Assembly: GCF_000993805.1 (NCBI RefSeq)
Contig: NZ_CP009961.1
Span: 1,202,453 to 1,266,452, forward strand
Origin: Thermofilum uzonense
Lineage (GTDB): Archaea; Thermoproteota; Thermoprotei; Thermofilales; Thermofilaceae
DNA length: 64,000 nucleotides
Reading direction: 5' to 3'
A program made the translations under genes and the position numbers. Position 1 is the stretch's first letter. Every line of letters begins with the position of its first letter. Below, piece by piece: positions 46,303 through 55,155 of this stretch. The notes below the pieces were generated by a model, which was given only the letters and a program-made list of their open reading frames with translations, made no database searches and had not been told where the DNA came from.

Positions 46303-46895
46303 TCCCTAGTATGTCTTCTCTGTCTCCTATTCATCGAGGAGGCCTTCAATCCTGCTTCGGAGTTCTTCCAGCTCTCTGAGCATCGCATCGATGCTGTCAA
46401 GCGTCTTCCTGTATTCTGGGAGGATGTCCGCGTATGCTCTAAGGGAGGCTATGCGTGTCCGTCGAAGGCTTACCTCCTCGACCGCCTCCGTCAGGGCGTA
46501 CCACGCCCTCCTCGCGTGGTCCACCTGAAAAGCCTGTATAGCCCCTACATCCTTTTCCAGAAAAAAGGAGTAGAGGGGGCTGAGCCCCGGCGATGAAGCC
46601 CGTGATGAAACCATCCTCCCGATGAGGCCCGAGGGCAACCCGCTCAGGGCCTATGATTAAGATATGAACCACTGATATAAACCTTACCACCTATATAAGC
46701 CTTACCGCAGAGCCGGAGCCCAGCCCTCTCCCAGGGGGGTTGCTTTGGGGAGAGGTGGATCGCGGAGAAGGCACAGGAGTACGGCGTCAAGATCCACCGC
46801 GGCATACACGTGTGCAAGAACTGCGGCCTCGAGATCAACGCGGACATCAACGCATGCTTAAACATCGCCAGGAAAGCAGTAGATGTTCTCATGCG
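46303..46895. mobile_element. TnpB-derived element, copy B (longer form)
   Basis: The minus strand (46327-46638) holds the 3' half of the unknown helical gene, ending R-S-R-I-E-G-L-L-D-E. The plus strand (about 46760-46880) holds a TnpB fragment (I-A-E-K-A-Q-E-Y-G-V-K-I then H-V-C-K-N-C-G-L-E-I-N-A-D-I-N-A-C-L-N-I) that lacks the first zinc-finger cysteine pair. The two pieces are about 350 bp apart, whereas copies A, C and E have them fused. The element ends without the conserved right-end tail. It fills the gap between the zinc-ribbon and Lsm genes. Confidence 0.6.
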
Positions 46896-46941
46896 AGGGA
46901 GAAACAAATAGTATTTATAGTATCTTTGCATGGGAGTCATC

Positions 46942-47271
46942 GTGACCCAGCCAATGAAATCCCAATCGAAGACAATGCTTCCTCTTGAATATCTGAAGCA
47001 CCATAATGGGAAAAACGTCTTTGTAAAGTTGAAAGACGGCTCTGAATACATGGGCAAGCTCATGATTGCCGACCCCTCTATGAATGTGGTGCTCACAGAT
47101 GCCAAGGAGGTTACAGAGACAAACAAGATTCTTGCCATTTTCGGCAACGTATTCATACGGGGAAGCAACCTCCTCTTCATCTCGATCGAGCCTGAAAAAG
47201 TAAGGTTCCTAGAGCCAGAGCAGCCTAAACCTGAGGAGCAACAGGAACAGAAGAAGGAAGAGGAGGATTAG
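46942..47271 (+). CDS. Sm-like protein (Lsm/SmAP)
   Basis: About 109 residues. The Sm1 motif (V-F-V-K-L-K-D-G-S-E-Y-M-G-K-L then N-V-V-L) and Sm2 (I-F-G-N-V-F-I-R-G-S-N-L-L-F-I) are clear. Sm-like rings bind U-rich RNA ends. The acidic, Gln-rich C-terminal tail (about 25 residues) is extra. GTG 46942 has GGGAG 5 nt upstream and a TATA box (ATTTATA, 46913-46919); ATG 46930 is the alternative. Confidence 0.92.
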   Translation: MTQPMKSQSKTMLPLEYLKHHNGKNVFVKLKDGSEYMGKLMIADPSMNVVLTDAKEVTETNKILAIFGNVFIRGSNLLFISIEPEKVRFLEPEQPKPEEQQEQKKEEED

Positions 47272-47337
47272 CTTATTACCACGAGTAATTATTGAAAAAT
47301 CATATAAACAAATGTGACATAGCCTAGACTCTTGATG

Positions 47338-48558
47338 ATGCAGAAAAACACCGTAATCGAGAAATCGACGTATGTTCCACCCGAACAGTTGCCTGTCGAA
47401 ATAGTTGAAAGAAAGGGCACCGGGCATCCGGACTACATCGCTGATTCTATCTCTGAGGCAGCTAGTAGGGAGCTTTCAAAATACTACTATGACAGGTTTA
47501 AACGTATCCTACACCACAACCTGGACAAGGTTCTGATAGTCGGAGGCCAGTCGGCTCCTAGGTTTGGCGGAGGCGAGCTACTACAGCCAATATACATTTT
47601 AATCTCTGGAAGAGCCACAACTGAAGTTATTGACACTGATGGTTCCAGAATATCTATTCCTGTAGGACCACTACTACTTAGGGCAACAAGACAGTGGATT
47701 AAACAAAACTTCAGGTATCTTGATCCAGACGAGCACGTCATAGTTGATTATAGGATCGGCAAAGGTTCTAGTGACCTCGTAGACATATATCAGCGTAAAC
47801 AAGACTATCCGGGCTCTAATGATACATCTATGGGCGTAGGATATGCACCGTTGTCTGAAACTGAGAGGCTTGTCTTTGAGGTTGAGAGACTGTTAAATTC
47901 TCCCAAGGTTAAAAGGGAGCTGCCCGCTGTGGGCGAGGATATAAAAGTTATGGGTGTTAGAAAAGGCGATGTAATATACCTGACTATTGCCGCTGCTATT
48001 ATTTCGAGACATGTTTCTTCTACTGACGAATATCTTGCAGTCAAGGAACAGATCAAGAAGCTCGTTATTGAGAAAGCCACAGATATCACAAAGAGAAAAG
48101 TAGAGGTCTACATTAATACAGGAGATAATCCAGCGAAAGGTGACAAGGGGGGTCTCTACCTCGTTGTAACAGGAACCTCCGCCGAACACGGAGACGACGG
48201 AGCTACTGGAAGAGGCAACCGTACAAACGGTCTTATAACACCCTTTAGGCCCATGTCCCTAGAGGCAACAGCCGGTAAAAACCCGGTAAGCCATATCGGC
48301 AAGCTCTACAACGTAGTAGCCTTCAATGCTGCGCAAGAAATCATCCAGCTTGACAACATAAAGGAAGCTTATGTCAAGCTAATAAGCCAGATAGGTAAAC
48401 CTATAAACGAGCCACTATTAGCTTATGTAGCTATAAACGCGGATGACGCCACCCTCTCAAGAGTCAAACACAAGGCAGAGGAAATTCTCGAAAATCACCT
48501 TGATGGCATAAACAGGCTCTGGGAAAGGTTCCTACGAGGCGAGCTCATGCTCTTTTAG
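47338..48558 (+). CDS. mat: S-adenosylmethionine synthetase, archaeal type
   Basis: About 406 residues. It makes SAM from ATP and methionine. Archaeal MAT signatures include [12 protein letters not shown] near the N-terminus, G-D-N-P-A-K-G-D, and [10 protein letters not shown] with G-R-G-N-R. Two tandem ATG codons (47335, 47338) follow a TTG; a TATA-like TCATATAAAC lies about 30 bases upstream, so a very short leader is expected. It converges with the DUF460 gene (4-base overlap). Confidence 0.97.
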   Translation: MQKNTVIEKSTYVPPEQLPVEIVERKGTGHPDYIADSISEAASRELSKYYYDRFKRILHHNLDKVLIVGGQSAPRFGGGELLQPIYILISGRATTEVIDTDGSRISIPVGPLLLRATRQWIKQNFRYLDPDEHVIVDYRIGKGSSDLVDIYQRKQDYPGSNDTSMGVGYAPLSETERLVFEVERLLNSPKVKRELPAVGEDIKVMGVRKGDVIYLTIAAAIISRHVSSTDEYLAVKEQIKKLVIEKATDITKRKVEVYINTGDNPAKGDKGGLYLVVTGTSAEHGDDGATGRGNRTNGLITPFRPMSLEATAGKNPVSHIGKLYNVVAFNAAQEIIQLDNIKEAYVKLISQIGKPINEPLLAYVAINADDATLSRVKHKAEEILENHLDGINRLWERFLRGELMLF

Positions 48559-50522
48559 CGCTGCAACCCCTCAAAGGAACGTATTCTTTCTCTCTTATAT
48601 TCCTCAAAGATGTCCCTTATCTTAGAGCCCTCATCTGACTCAGCCATCACCAGGGCCCTACTGAGACTATCACTTCTTACGAGCAACATTTCCTCAAGCT
48701 GTATACATTCATCAATGTACTCCAGGGAAGTAGCACGTGAACCAATTGGAAGAATCTTCCTGATGGTTTGCAGTTCCTTACCGCTACGTGTTATAACGAT
48801 AACTTGTCGTCCGGATTCTGCCAGGTCATCTAGTAACGCCTTGAGCGTGCTCACAGGGTAATTCTTGTCAATAAATATCACGGGCTGTACCTGTTTCTCC
48901 AGATGACCCAGATTTTCCAATAATAGTGAAATGTTTAACACAGGTATATAGCGGCCGAGAGCCACATTCCTTAAAACCCCCCTTAGTACATTAATCTCGT
49001 TCCTACTCTCATCTAATTGCAGCCGAATCTTGTTTAGCTCTGTGTTAAGTGACTCGATTTTCAACTCTAGCTTGGAGTAATCCATACTCTGTCTACGAAG
49101 CTCAACTCGTGTTTCGAGAATATTTTTGAGGATTGCCTCTAGGTTGTTGACCTTTTCTCGCATATCTCGCAGTTCAACTTGAAGTGCGCGGTTCTCGTTA
49201 GCCATCTTTTCAACTAATCTCTGGTAGAACTTAAGGAGCTCCTCAGGTCCCTGCTCTAATGCTTCATTTAACGACTTCTCTTCTTTAGATGTCAGGTGTA
49301 AGTACTCCTTTATAGCATCCTGTATAGCGTTGGAGACAGGAACACCTCTAATTACAAGATATTTTGCATAATCCATCGGGAAAGGCACGTTGTATTTTAC
49401 TGCTTCCCTTTCTACCTCGTCAAACTTACCCCGGTACTCCCTCAACGCCCTCATAGCCGCGGCTAGTGCATCCCGCTGATGCGTGTTTTCAACACCCATA
49501 TAACCTTCGGCTAATCTTCTCTTTTCCTCAACACTGAGTGACCGCGGAGGGACGTATAGAGTAGCCCCGACCTGTGCTGCGATCTTTCTCACATAAGAGG
49601 GGGGAGGATTTACATCGGTTGCAACAATTACTGGTCGACCGTATTGGAGGATTATCCTTAAGAGTTGACTCCTGCTCAACCAGCGCCGTGAAAAAACGCT
49701 GATTATTTCTCCTGAGAGCCCCAGGACTGCTACACCAGTACTTATCCCAGGGTCCAAGCCTACGATCAGGTACCTGTCACTCTTCTTGGAGGCTCTGTTT
49801 TCGACCTTTCCAAGAGGTCTATAGCTTATGCTTTCACGTTTTATCGGCTGAATCTCGACAAAGAGGTCATGTCCTGATTCCTGTTTAACAATTCCGTTGA
49901 GTTTATCTCTAGGAGCATAAACTATGAAGGTCGCTCCTACGAGCCCGACACCGCTCTTCCTGATGAAAAGGTCGTAGTCAATGCCTGTCCTGTTAAGATG
50001 CTCCCTTATCTCTGCCACCTTACGCTTGATAAGCAACTCTATGTTTCTCCTGTAACGCTCGCGGCTCATTCCTCCGGATCCCGGAACTCTTCCTCTGCCA
50101 ACTTGTATTCTCGTCTCTTCCTCGAAGAGAAGAACCTCGGAACCGATGCCCTTGTAGGCTAGAAGAGCAACAGCTTCGGCTGTCTCGATGGGGTTGGGCT
50201 TTCCCTTGCAAAGACCGACTAGCGCACATATCGTTTCAATCTTTACGTTTTCATCACCTATCCTCGTTACCTCTATTAGTCGAAAACCCGAACCTGAATA
50301 CTTCCCGAAGATCCTCGTCAACTCGTTAAAGTCGCTGGCTATTTCGAACACGTTGTCAGTTGCAAGTGCATCAACCCGCCTCTCCTCGATAATTTTCAAA
50401 ACCTCTGACAGCGAAGTCTCTTCAAGTCTTAGTACAACCTTCCCATCCTCAACTAAGGCCGCTGCAAAAACTGGCTCTCCGGCTTGAGGCGAGTGCCCTG
50501 GGAGTATATCAATGCCTAGCAC
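48555..50522 (-). CDS. DUF460 family RuvC/RNase H-fold protein with coiled coil
   Basis: 655 residues, an archaeal family of unknown function. An N-terminal domain has K-P-N-P-I-E-T-A-E-A and V-G-R-G-R-V-P-G-S-G-G-M-S. A RuvC-like fold begins at G-L-D-P-G-I-S-T-G-V-A near 255, with a later acidic H-Q-R-D-A-L-A-A-A near 350, giving a plausible Asp/Asp metal site. A long coiled coil (about 440-520) and a small C-terminal domain follow. A nuclease role is inferred from the fold and acidic residues. Confidence 0.85.
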   Translation of the reverse strand: MLGIDILPGHSPQAGEPVFAAALVEDGKVVLRLEETSLSEVLKIIEERRVDALATDNVFEIASDFNELTRIFGKYSGSGFRLIEVTRIGDENVKIETICALVGLCKGKPNPIETAEAVALLAYKGIGSEVLLFEEETRIQVGRGRVPGSGGMSRERYRRNIELLIKRKVAEIREHLNRTGIDYDLFIRKSGVGLVGATFIVYAPRDKLNGIVKQESGHDLFVEIQPIKRESISYRPLGKVENRASKKSDRYLIVGLDPGISTGVAVLGLSGEIISVFSRRWLSRSQLLRIILQYGRPVIVATDVNPPPSYVRKIAAQVGATLYVPPRSLSVEEKRRLAEGYMGVENTHQRDALAAAMRALREYRGKFDEVEREAVKYNVPFPMDYAKYLVIRGVPVSNAIQDAIKEYLHLTSKEEKSLNEALEQGPEELLKFYQRLVEKMANENRALQVELRDMREKVNNLEAILKNILETRVELRRQSMDYSKLELKIESLNTELNKIRLQLDESRNEINVLRGVLRNVALGRYIPVLNISLLLENLGHLEKQVQPVIFIDKNYPVSTLKALLDDLAESGRQVIVITRSGKELQTIRKILPIGSRATSLEYIDECIQLEEMLLVRSDSLSRALVMAESDEGSKIRDIFEEYKRERIRSFEGLQR

Positions 50523-50599
50523 TCTACGCAGTCCCTAACCCCTAAGTGGAAACTCTATTCTGAGCTTTAAACTTGTCCTTTTCTTCTCAAGGCGAGATG

Positions 50600-51511
50600 T
50601 CAACTCTGGTTCTCATCGCTCTTGGTTATCATCTTCATGTATTCAATTAGCAACAGCTCCTTATCAGCGCGAAGCCTGTATTTCCTGATGAAGAAGTCGA
50701 TAATATTCTCAAGATCCCTTTGAAGATAAAAGAGGGCATTTGGATGGGAGCTTGGCACCCATTGTGGCCAGTCTAAGAGGATGACCTTGTTTTCCGGGGT
50801 AATAAGGACGTTGAACTCGTTTAGATCCCCGTGAACGACTCCAGCTTTATACACCTTCTTAATCTCCTCGATTATGAGTTGCAAGACTGTAAAAGGGTCT
50901 TCTAAGGGAGGAACCTCGGAAAGTTCAACTCCTTCTACGAAACTTGTAACTACGACATGCCGGTTCCAGTCAATAGGCTCTGGAACGGCAACCTTGTTCT
51001 TCCATAAGATTCGTAAGACTTCGAACTCGTTCTGTGCAGCGAGCCTCGACAAGTAGAGCCATGAGAAGTGTTTCCTCTCGCCAACATAGCCTCTCACCCT
51101 CTTAGCCCCCTTAAAACTCGTCCGACCCGCCCTGTGGACCTTAACCGCTACAATGCGTTCACCTGGAGTCTTACCCATATAAACCTCGCTCTCCTTCCCC
51201 TCGCCCATAGGCGTCTCAGAGACCGCTGCAAGAACCCCCCGCTTAACTAGTACGTTTAAAGCCAGAACGTCATACCCTCTACTAGTCAAAACATAACCAG
51301 TATAGCTACCACGATATCTTTGAACCAGTCCTAGCTTGTTTAGCTTCTTCAGTATGCTTTCGACCAGCTCTGAATCCAATCGAGAAATAGACGAGATAAG
51401 TTCAACGTCTACGTACTCGTGATTTATCATTCCTCGCTCTATTGAGACTAGAACTCGCAAATCTCTTTGTGTAAGTTCACGTAGGCTCCAAACGGAAAAC
51501 CTAACACTCAC
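50600..51511 (-). CDS. rio2: RIO2-type protein kinase
   Basis: About 303 residues from GTG 51511 (324 from the farthest upstream start). The N-terminal winged helix (about 10-85) is typical of RIO2. The kinase shows the nucleotide loop G-E-G-K-E-S-E-V, lysine in V-A-V-K-V-H, catalytic loop V-H-G-D-L-N-E-F-N and metal-binding L-L-D-W-P-Q. RIO2 acts in maturation of the small ribosomal subunit. The winged-helix start (W-S-L-R-E-L-T-Q-R-D-L-R-V-L) supports a start near 51511; no strong ribosome site decides it. Confidence 0.93.
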   Translation of the reverse strand: MSVRFSVWSLRELTQRDLRVLVSIERGMINHEYVDVELISSISRLDSELVESILKKLNKLGLVQRYRGSYTGYVLTSRGYDVLALNVLVKRGVLAAVSETPMGEGKESEVYMGKTPGERIVAVKVHRAGRTSFKGAKRVRGYVGERKHFSWLYLSRLAAQNEFEVLRILWKNKVAVPEPIDWNRHVVVTSFVEGVELSEVPPLEDPFTVLQLIIEEIKKVYKAGVVHGDLNEFNVLITPENKVILLDWPQWVPSSHPNALFYLQRDLENIIDFFIRKYRLRADKELLLIEYMKMITKSDENQS

Positions 51512-51583
51512 GAGAAAAATAGTTTTCACGTAGAGATATTCTTTTCCCATTAAGGCTAATACACATCCTACCAAACTGACATC

Positions 51584-52300
51584 TCAATAGGAGAGCCACT
51601 GGGTTAGCCCCGTGGGTTTGAGATCTATTATCGACACATTTCTGGTTGCAGGCAACGCTACATTATAGACTGGCACAGAACCTATCACGTCCCTGTGCAC
51701 CACACTGTAGTGTAGGTGCCCGTGCACCACCACGTCTACGGGTCTATGAATCAAGACTTCCGTAAGCCGACGGCTAGACATTTCATCCCAGGCCTCGGGC
51801 GGCTCCCCGGTCAACGTCTTGGATCTAGGTGGATAATGTGTTAAAAGTAAAGTTAATTTGCCTTGAGGAAGACTTTCAAGCAGCCTTGAGAGCCAGATAA
51901 TTCTCTCATTATAAATTTTCACTATCTCCGGGACGTTTTTCAGCTGCCATCTCGTAGGCCTATCCAGAACACCAGTCGTACCCAAGACTATTGTCTCTAA
52001 TATAAGAGAGAGCCTAACATAGTCATCGTCAAGCCATCTTATCTCTGTGCATTCATCCCTCATCTTATCGCGTACTTCTGGGTAATCCTCGTTCCCGAAA
52101 ACAGCAACTATCTCCACATTGGGCAAGTAATTTCGCAGAGTTTTTTCAACAGGAACACACATCCTATAATCCCCCCTCTTAACGACATCACCCGCAATGA
52201 GCACGAGCTGAACTGAATCGAGCTTTGTTCTCTTCAACGATGACGTTAAGATAGGAAGGTATTCGGGCGAGTGAACATCACCGAATGCGAGCAGCTTCAT
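51584..52300 (-). CDS. Calcineurin-like metallophosphoesterase
   Basis: 238 residues with the full five-motif set: F-G-D-V-H (motif I), A-G-D-V-V-K-R-G-D (II), F-G-N-E-D (III), L-T-H-Y-P-P (IV) and V-H-G-H-L-H (V). The two-metal centre is intact. Substrate unknown; the family includes phosphodiesterases and DNA-repair nucleases. It lies 9 bases ahead of the RIO2 region on the same strand. Confidence 0.88.
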   Translation of the reverse strand: MKLLAFGDVHSPEYLPILTSSLKRTKLDSVQLVLIAGDVVKRGDYRMCVPVEKTLRNYLPNVEIVAVFGNEDYPEVRDKMRDECTEIRWLDDDYVRLSLILETIVLGTTGVLDRPTRWQLKNVPEIVKIYNERIIWLSRLLESLPQGKLTLLLTHYPPRSKTLTGEPPEAWDEMSSRRLTEVLIHRPVDVVVHGHLHYSVVHRDVIGSVPVYNVALPATRNVSIIDLKPTGLTQWLSY

Positions 52301-52397
52301 GGTCTCAGCCTATCTTTTTATTGTAACGGTTGTTATAACGTTAGTTTTAGGGATGGGGTGACAGCTTTCCCCAAGACTGGAGAGTAAAAGATTTCTA

Positions 52398-52738
52398 GCC
52401 CTCAAGAATGCCTTCAATCCTGCTTTGGAGTTCTTCTAGCCCCCTGAACATTGTATTGATGCTGTCTAACGCTACCCTGTAGTCTGGCAGGGTGACAGCT
52501 TATACTCTAAGCGGGGTTATGCGTGTTCGAGAACTTCGGCCTAGAGAGCAACGCGGACATCAACGCATGCTTAAACATCGCCAGGAAGGCCGGCTACACC
52601 CCGCCAACACCGACCAGAATCGAGACCTACACCCCAACACACCAAGGCGTCACACCACTCACCGAGAAGAAAAAGACAACCACCGGGAGCAAAACAATAA
52701 CCCCTAGAAGGGGTAACCCGGGAGCCGCCCCCTAGTGG
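52398..52738. mobile_element. Miniature TnpB-derived element, copy C
   Basis: Same plan as copy A: left, the 3' end of the antisense helical gene (degenerate here); right, the TnpB C-terminus on the plus strand (N-A-D-I-N-A-C-L-N-I-A-R-K-A-G-Y, T-P-T-R-I-E-T-Y). Two zinc-finger cysteines are changed to Phe (F-E-N-F-G). The tail has hairpin CCCCT-AGA-AGGGG, AACCCGGGAGCC and GTGGCGCAGGG. It fills the 450-bp gap between the phosphoesterase and EcfT genes. Confidence 0.65.
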
Positions 52739-52750
52739 CGCAGGGCGGCT

Positions 52751-53482
52751 TTATTTCATAGAGAGAAATATTGCAGTAAAGCCTAAAATCAAAGCTAACG
52801 CAATAGCATCTCTCTTCGCAAATTTCAATGTTACCATTCGAGAAGGTTTCACTCTCGCACCAAACCCTCGCGCCTCTAAAGCTTCAGCTATCATTAGGCT
52901 TCGACGAACCTCGAACACCACCAAGGGTACCATAAGGTAAACATAATTTTTCACCCTGTCTCTCAGTTTACCTTTCTCGACCTCCAGCCCCCGACTCCTG
53001 AGAGCGTCCAAAACAAGTTGGACATCTTGTGCTAGAGTCGGAACAAACCTGAAGGACATCGTTACAAGGAGAGAATAATCACGTGGAACATGCATCTGTT
53101 CTAGGGCGAGAGCTAGATCATCGGGAGGAGTTGTTAGGAAAAAGAGGGAAAATGAGGATGTAAGCACTAGGAAACGAAGAGTCATAGCTAAGGGTGTGGC
53201 AAAGCCTTGAGATAGTTCTGTTATCCAGTTTAGCAGAAAGATAAGAACGGCAATAGGAACGACGCCTTTAAGCCCCTTTATAAGCAGGGAGAATCTTTTT
53301 GCAATAATTGAAATTATGAAGACCAGTACTAAGAGTAGTAGTTGACGCTTCACCTCAAGCGTTAAGAGCGAAAGCGCTGCTAACAGGAGAGTCACGAAGA
53401 ACCTTGTCCTGGGATCTAATTTATCAACAACACTGTTCTTTCGGGTAAACTTAAACGCCTTAAGAGCCTCCACGCAAACCAC
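52751..53482 (-). CDS. ecfT: ECF transporter transmembrane protein EcfT
   Basis: 243 residues with about five membrane helices and the two Ala-Arg-type coupling motifs (A-L-R-S-R-G and A-L-E-A-R-G-F-G) that bind the ATPases. With the two EcfA proteins it forms the energy module of a vitamin/cofactor or metal importer. No S-component gene is nearby, so the module may serve several distant S proteins. Overlaps ecfA by 23 bases. Confidence 0.9.
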   Translation of the reverse strand: MVCVEALKAFKFTRKNSVVDKLDPRTRFFVTLLLAALSLLTLEVKRQLLLLVLVFIISIIAKRFSLLIKGLKGVVPIAVLIFLLNWITELSQGFATPLAMTLRFLVLTSSFSLFFLTTPPDDLALALEQMHVPRDYSLLVTMSFRFVPTLAQDVQLVLDALRSRGLEVEKGKLRDRVKNYVYLMVPLVVFEVRRSLMIAEALEARGFGARVKPSRMVTLKFAKRDAIALALILGFTAIFLSMK

Positions 53483-54293
53483 CTAGAAGCTCTTGCACAC
53501 ATGCATCGATGTTAAAACAGTCTTTGATTAGCACTCCTCTACTCGTCAAAAACCTTGAAAATCTCACAGCCTGTGGAGGGAGCAGGCGGGCCTCTCTCAG
53601 CAGCGCTGGATTCCTAAATAATTCTAAAGGGGGGCCCGATGCTATAATACGACCCGAAGACATCAGAACGATGCGGTTAACATGCTCGACAACAAACTCG
53701 ACATCATGGGTAACGATGACTATGGTTTTTCCTAAGGTTCTCAGGAGGTTTAGAGTCTCGGATATCTTCTCTTTTTGCACATAGTCCTGTCCAGCAGTCG
53801 GCTCGTCTAGAACCAATACTTCGGGATCATAAGCCAGAACCGCTGCAATCGCTAGACGTTTTCGCTCGCCAACGCTCAGCGTATAGGGTGACCTGTCCTT
53901 GTACTTATAAAGCTCCATCAGTTTCAAAGCCCATTCGACACGCCGCTCAATTATATCCTCTGGATATCCAAAGTTTCTAAGCGCAAACGCAACCTCATCG
54001 TAAACAGTCTCGTTGAAAAGCTGGTGATCCGGGTTTTGGAACACTAAGCCTACTATCTTTGAAGCCTCGGCTACCGAGAGGTGACGCGTATCCTTGCCTT
54101 TAAGGAGTACCCTTCCTCTTATAGGCTTCAAGACACCGTTAAAGTGTTTTATCAGCGTGGTTTTACCTGCACCGTTTTCTCCCATGATGGCTATGAATTC
54201 CCCGGCACGTATCGAGAGATTAATACCTTTTAAAACCTGTACCCCCTCAGTATACTCAAAATATAGATCTTCTACTCTAATTACCTCCGACAC
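53460..54293 (-). CDS. ecfA: ECF transporter ATPase EcfA (first)
   Basis: 277 residues. Walker A G-E-N-G-A-G-K-T-T, Q-loop in V-F-Q-N-P-D-H-Q, signature L-S-V-G-E-R-K-R-L (S-V-G-E-R variant of LSGGQ), Walker B V-L-V-L-D-E-P-T and switch His in V-T-H-D. One of two ATPases of the ECF importer, overlapping both neighbours. Confidence 0.92.
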   Translation of the reverse strand: MSEVIRVEDLYFEYTEGVQVLKGINLSIRAGEFIAIMGENGAGKTTLIKHFNGVLKPIRGRVLLKGKDTRHLSVAEASKIVGLVFQNPDHQLFNETVYDEVAFALRNFGYPEDIIERRVEWALKLMELYKYKDRSPYTLSVGERKRLAIAAVLAYDPEVLVLDEPTAGQDYVQKEKISETLNLLRTLGKTIVIVTHDVEFVVEHVNRIVLMSSGRIIASGPPLELFRNPALLREARLLPPQAVRFSRFLTSRGVLIKDCFNIDACVQELLGGLRGGS

Positions 54294-55155
54294 GCGTCAC
54301 ACCCCTCTCTAGAATATCTAACAGACTAGCGGCAACATCCTCAGGGGACAGGGACTTGGCCTTAAGTTGTATTCCTTCCTTTTCCAATCTCTCGATAAGC
54401 CTTATGATGAAAGGTTTACCCGTGAGGTAACCATACCTTTCTAGAGCTCCTAGAGGATCCCCATCGTAGACGATTTCACCCTCAGCCATTACCACAACTC
54501 TCTCTGCAAAAGGAAGAACTATCTCAAGCCGATGCTCGATGACAAGTGTTGCTAGCTTCGACTCTAGGGTTTTTTTCTTGACTAGGCCCAGAACCTTCAA
54601 CGCACTCAGCGGGTCGAGGTTCGCCGTAGGCTCATCGAGAATTAATACGCGAGGCTCAAGGGCCATCACCGAAGCCAGTGCAACCTTTTGTTGCTGTCCA
54701 CCGCTCAGCTCAAAGGGAGACTTTTCCCTGAGTTCCAAGAGATCATATTCCTCCAACACTTTTACGACTTTTCTGCGAATCTCGTCAGGAGGATATCCGA
54801 GGTTCTCCAGGCCAAATGCCACCTCGCGTTCGACGTTTGTGAAGAACAGCTGGTTCTCGGGGTTCTGAAAGACAAAACCAACATGCCTGGACATTTCATA
54901 GGTTGGAACTTTCCTGGGATCATTCCCGACTATATTGATCTTGCCATCTAAAAGACCACCGTAAAAGTTAGGTATTAACCCGTTGAGGACTCTCGCCAGC
55001 GTGCTCTTCCCGCAACCGCTGGGCCCTAGAATAAGTATGAACTCGCCCTCTCCCGCCTTGAAGTTTATGTTTTTTAATACCCAGTCACTACTATCAGGAT
55101 ACCTGTAGTAGACACCTTCTAGCTCGACAAGCACAGGAATCCCCAGACTAGGCAC
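54277..55155 (-). CDS. ECF transporter ATPase EcfA' (second)
   Basis: 292 residues. Walker A G-P-S-G-C-G-K-S-T, Q-N-P-E-N-Q, canonical signature L-S-G-G-Q-Q-Q, Walker B V-L-I-L-D-E-P-T, and I-E-H-R. The C-terminal helical part differs from the first ATPase, as expected for a heterodimer. GTG 55155 overlaps the ychF stop by 8 bases; operon order ychF, ecfA', ecfA, ecfT. Confidence 0.92.
   Translation of the reverse strand: MPSLGIPVLVELEGVYYRYPDSSDWVLKNINFKAGEGEFILILGPSGCGKSTLARVLNGLIPNFYGGLLDGKINIVGNDPRKVPTYEMSRHVGFVFQNPENQLFFTNVEREVAFGLENLGYPPDEIRRKVVKVLEEYDLLELREKSPFELSGGQQQKVALASVMALEPRVLILDEPTANLDPLSALKVLGLVKKKTLESKLATLVIEHRLEIVLPFAERVVVMAEGEIVYDGDPLGALERYGYLTGKPFIIRLIERLEKEGIQLKAKSLSPEDVAASLLDILERGVTRVGGN

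Noticed and set aside
46740-46910. An intact TnpB gene
   Set aside because: Only the extreme C-terminal end is present, with the first zinc-finger cysteine pair missing and no RuvC catalytic residues.
46644-47180. 178-codon minus-strand frame over the Lsm gene
   Set aside because: It runs antisense through the Lsm coding region and part of repeat B; composition and lack of motifs fit a shadow frame.
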